From Shimia sediminis (lineage in GTDB: Bacteria > Pseudomonadota > Alphaproteobacteria > Rhodobacterales > Rhodobacteraceae): a DNA stretch of 64,000 nt. The stretch spans positions 124,001 through 188,000 of the forward strand of contig NZ_RYZK01000002.1 in assembly GCF_003990645.1 (NCBI RefSeq). Direction: 5' to 3'. Under the pieces are notes generated by a model, which did no database searches, had not been told where the DNA came from, and saw nothing but the letters and a program-made list of their open reading frames with translations. Position numbers and translations under genes: made by a program. The stretch's first letter is position 1, and each line of letters begins with the position of its first letter. Of the stretch, positions 61,599 through 64,000 are shown one piece after another.

Positions 61599-62272
61599 TC
61601 ATCCGCTTGATACGATCCTGAGCGGTGCGATGCGCTCAGATGCCGATGCAATACCTCGATCATCCAACCCAGCATGATGGCATTGAGGATATGCCAAAGG
61701 AAATGCGTGCCGAGCGGGAGCTGCCCACAGATATGCATATCGAGGCTGCGGAACAGGATTGAAACGCACAGGATCGTCGCCCCTATGGCCAGTCCGCGCG
61801 CCACCTCTGGCAGACGATGGCGCAACAGGATGGCATAGATAAAGATCAAGAGAGGCACCGGCGCATAGCCCGCGGAAGATCCGAGACCGGGCACCATCTG
61901 GAACAACGGCACCGTGGCCGCCGCATAAGGAAAGAACAACGCCGTCAGACCCAGCGCAGGCCAGAGTGACAGGCGCCAATAGTACCGGTTGGCCGCGTAG
62001 ATATAGGTCAGCACATAGAGCGCGATTGGTGCGGTATCAGCGATGGCCGACCAGACCTGACCATGGGTGTGAAACAGGAAGCTGCCGAGGCCGATCAGCG
62101 CGAGGATCACAATCAGAACGCGCGTAATGGGTGCGGCTGTAGCCTCGGTGCGGCGCCACATAATCAGGGCGGCGATCAGAAAGGCGGCATTGGTCACGGC
62201 ATTCACTGGCTCGGACCAATACTCCGGCCCGGTGCGCTCACAATAGCTGTCAATCGCCTGTGTCCAGTCCAT
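61595..62272 (-). CDS. Ceramidase-like (CREST-family) membrane hydrolase
   Basis: A 225-aa inner-membrane protein with about seven helices that matches the alkaline-ceramidase / CREST superfamily. The family metal-site residues are visible: AVTNAAFLIAAL with Ser before it (EYWSEPVNAVTN), FLFHTHGQVWSAIADTAPI (His and Asp) and LPLGTHFLWHILNAIMLG (His-x-x-x-His). Bacterial members hydrolyse ceramide-like or ester lipids. ATG 62272 is preferred to 62287, because GAGGGAAGAG fits as its ribosome site. A PAP2-type lipid phosphatase gene elsewhere in the window (20717) makes lipid remodelling a theme, but linkage is not shown. Confidence 0.8.
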   Translation of the reverse strand: MDWTQAIDSYCERTGPEYWSEPVNAVTNAAFLIAALIMWRRTEATAAPITRVLIVILALIGLGSFLFHTHGQVWSAIADTAPIALYVLTYIYAANRYYWRLSLWPALGLTALFFPYAAATVPLFQMVPGLGSSAGYAPVPLLIFIYAILLRHRLPEVARGLAIGATILCVSILFRSLDMHICGQLPLGTHFLWHILNAIMLGWMIEVLHRHLSASHRSGSYQADD

Positions 62273-62331
62273 CCGCTCTTCCCTCATGGCTTTATGGTGC
62301 TAACCTGTCATCAACAGATAGGAGGTAATCC

Positions 62332-63024
62332 ATGAAAATCATATGGCTTGGTCACGGATCATTTCGCATTGAGGTCGCAGACAAGGTTCTGCTGATCGAC
62401 CCCTGGCTGACCGGCAACCCGGTCCTGCCCGAAGATCAGCACGCGGCGGCGATTGCGGGCGGCACCCACCTGATCCTGACCCACGCGCATTTTGACCACG
62501 TGGCCGACATGCTGCCACTGGCGCGCAAACTCTCGATCCCGGTCGTTGGACAATACGACCTCATGGGCTATTGGGCCGAGCATGAGCACATCGAGACCAT
62601 CGGCTTTAACAAAGGTGGCACGGTCGATTTGGGTGGCGTGAGCCTGTCGATGGTCCCCGCCTCGCACAGTTCCTGTTTCGGCACGGACGAGGGCCCCAAG
62701 GCCTCGGGCACCGAGGTTGGCTACATGCTGCGCGCCGAGGGCAAGACAATCTATATCTCGGGCGACACCGACATCATGGCCGACATGGACTGGATGGGGG
62801 ATTATTACAAACCCGATGTCGGCATTCTGTCAGCGGGTGGCCATTTCACCATGGACATGAAGGGCGCAGCCTATGCCGCCAAGCGTTATTTCAACTTCAA
62901 GACGGTGATCCCCTGCCATTACGGCACCTTCCCGATTCTTGAGCAGTCAGCCGAGGATCTGCGTGCTGGCCTGCCCGGTGTCGAGGTGATCGAACCACAG
63001 GTGATGCAGGCCATCGAGGTGTAG
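62332..63024 (+). CDS. Metal-dependent hydrolase, UPF0173 (MBL fold)
   Basis: A 230-aa beta-lactamase-fold protein. The N-terminus MKIIWLGHGSFRIEVADKVLLIDPWLTGNP, the metal motif LTHAHFDHVAD (HxHxDH), ISGDTDIMADMD and the closing IPCHYGTFPIL are those of the UPF0173 family (YtkL-like), of unknown substrate. AGGAGG lies 6 bases before the ATG. It is followed 3 bases later by the cyclase gene, so they are co-transcribed. Confidence 0.93.
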   Translation: MKIIWLGHGSFRIEVADKVLLIDPWLTGNPVLPEDQHAAAIAGGTHLILTHAHFDHVADMLPLARKLSIPVVGQYDLMGYWAEHEHIETIGFNKGGTVDLGGVSLSMVPASHSSCFGTDEGPKASGTEVGYMLRAEGKTIYISGDTDIMADMDWMGDYYKPDVGILSAGGHFTMDMKGAAYAAKRYFNFKTVIPCHYGTFPILEQSAEDLRAGLPGVEVIEPQVMQAIEV

Positions 63025-63027
63025 GGC

Positions 63028-63999
63028 GTGACCCAGATTACGCCCTCGCCCGAACTTGGGGCCATCGTCCGCCGGTGGCTCCGCTCTTATGCCTCGGGCG
63101 ATAAGGATGCCGTGGTCAACCTGTTCTCTGACGATGCTTCGCTGGGATACATCGGCTCGTCACACGACGAGGTCTGGCGCGGCGACACCCTGCGCCGGGG
63201 CATGGCAACCTATATGGACGATATCCCCAACTTTTCGTGGGACCGCGACGATTTCCGCGGCTTTGAATGCGGCGATCTGGGATGGGTTGAATGGTTCGGA
63301 GAGCGTGTCTCGCTGGACAATGGCAAAGAGATCACCTTTCGCTCGACCTTTGTGCTGCATCTGGAACAGGGTGTGTGGCGCATCGTGCATGTGCACAATT
63401 CGAACCCGGTCTCGAACATGCAGGCTTTGGGCTATGAATCGCGTGGCTTCGAAGACCTGCTCGAAGCCGCCATGGCCGCCCCTTCGGGCCTTGCCCAAAC
63501 CGGCATCGCCTCGGTCATGTTCACCGACATTGCCGACAGCTCGTCCCTGGCCGAAACCCTTGGGGATACCAAGTGGAGCGATGTCGTGCGCAGCCACCTG
63601 GCTCTCGTCAGCCGCCTGATCGAAGAGACCGGCGGATCACTGGTCAAATCTCTGGGCGACGGCACCCTGTCGGCCTTTCCCTCGGTCCGCGCCGCACTGC
63701 GCGCCGCCATCCTGATCCAACGCGAAAACGCCATGCTCGGCCATGAACCCAACCTGCGCCTTCGCGTCGGCATCCACACCGGGGACGTGGTCCAGACGGA
63801 TGACGATTTCTTTGGCACGGTGGTCAACAAGGCCGCCCGGGTCGCCGCCGCCGCAGCCCCAGGAGACATCCGCGTCTCTGAAGCCACCCGCGTCATGGTC
63901 GGCGGCAACAAAGACTTCGCCTTTACCGATACCGCCTCTGTCCCACTCAAGGGCCTCGAAGGGGAACACCTGATCCACCGGCTGGAGTGGCGCACATGA
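63028..63999 (+). CDS. Class III nucleotide cyclase fused to an NTF2/SnoaL domain
   Basis: A 323-aa soluble protein. Residues 1-135 are an NTF2/SnoaL-like barrel (VVNLFSDDASLGYIGSSHDEVWRG...STFVLHLEQGVWRIVHVHNS). Residues about 160-320 are a class III adenylate/guanylate cyclase domain: metal Asp in SVMFTDIADSSSLAE, SLVKSLGDGTLSAF (substrate Lys and second metal Asp) and VVNKAARVAAAA (catalytic Asn and Arg). The core residues seem intact, so it is likely active; ATP or GTP preference is not settled. Start is GTG 63028, three bases after the preceding stop. An ATG at 63996 overlapping its stop may open the next gene, cut by the window edge. Confidence 0.92.
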   Translation: MTQITPSPELGAIVRRWLRSYASGDKDAVVNLFSDDASLGYIGSSHDEVWRGDTLRRGMATYMDDIPNFSWDRDDFRGFECGDLGWVEWFGERVSLDNGKEITFRSTFVLHLEQGVWRIVHVHNSNPVSNMQALGYESRGFEDLLEAAMAAPSGLAQTGIASVMFTDIADSSSLAETLGDTKWSDVVRSHLALVSRLIEETGGSLVKSLGDGTLSAFPSVRAALRAAILIQRENAMLGHEPNLRLRVGIHTGDVVQTDDDFFGTVVNKAARVAAAAAPGDIRVSEATRVMVGGNKDFAFTDTASVPLKGLEGEHLIHRLEWRT

Positions 64000-64000
64000 G

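Overview
The window looks like chromosomal DNA of a Rhodobacterales (Roseobacter-clade) alphaproteobacterium. The evidence is a stand-alone aa3-oxidase ctaD with FNR-type boxes, two DUF1127 genes, an array of hairpins with anti-Shine-Dalgarno loops of the Rhodobacter CcsR / 'cuckoo RNA' kind, Zn-free L33, an alphaproteobacterial RNase P RNA, and GatA/GatC. Genus and species cannot be settled from the sequence alone.

Region 1 (1-12.9 kb) is accessory and visibly less GC-rich than the rest. A leftward gene set encodes an M28-peptidase-like protein, a CocE/S15-type hydrolase and a complete peptide-type ABC importer (Tat-exported binding protein, two permeases, fused double ATPase cut by the window edge). 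It faces a divergent LysR regulator and reads as one uptake-and-hydrolysis pathway with an unknown substrate. After it come a cytoplasmic sulfatase, a glycoside-hydrolase-like beta-propeller protein and a decayed IS6-family element. A second IS6 end lies on the other side of the propeller gene, so that gene sits in a relic IS6 bracket. The segment stops at the 3' end of tRNA-Ser(UGA), a classic island boundary.

Region 2 (13-32.7 kb) is core. A tightly overlapping operon carries a SPOR lipoprotein, D-Ala-D-Ala carboxypeptidase, tmk, holB, a TatD nuclease and a PhnP-like metallohydrolase. It is followed by an AEC transporter, a DsbA-like protein, tRNA-Leu(GAG), a PAP2 membrane phosphatase, lipB, an Lrp/LysE pair, a c-type cytochrome, ctaD, a TetR-controlled NTF2-like gene and the Mrp Fe-S carrier.

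Region 3 (32.9-33.6 kb) is the most striking part: a DUF1127 gene followed by eight tandem hairpins (four pairs). Every loop shows the same CTCCTCCCT sequence, complementary to ribosome binding sites, and the last hairpin is a terminator.

Region 4 (33.6-64 kb) is mostly core. It holds a ClpP-like periplasmic protein, uvrD/pcrA, an FMN L-lactate dehydrogenase-like enzyme, rhodanese, pyruvate carboxylase, two tandem paralogous glycosyltransferase-like genes, two identical tRNA-Gly(GCC), an 8-oxoguanine deaminase-like amidohydrolase, hisN, regulators, a second DUF1127, a BI-1 protein, rpmG, an AraC / ribbon-helix-helix / periplasmic sulfatase locus, rnpB, an AmpD-like amidase, gatA-gatC, a ceramidase-like membrane protein and an NTF2-class III cyclase fusion. 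Perfect palindromes punctuate several gene ends; one of them supplies the stop codons of two convergent genes.
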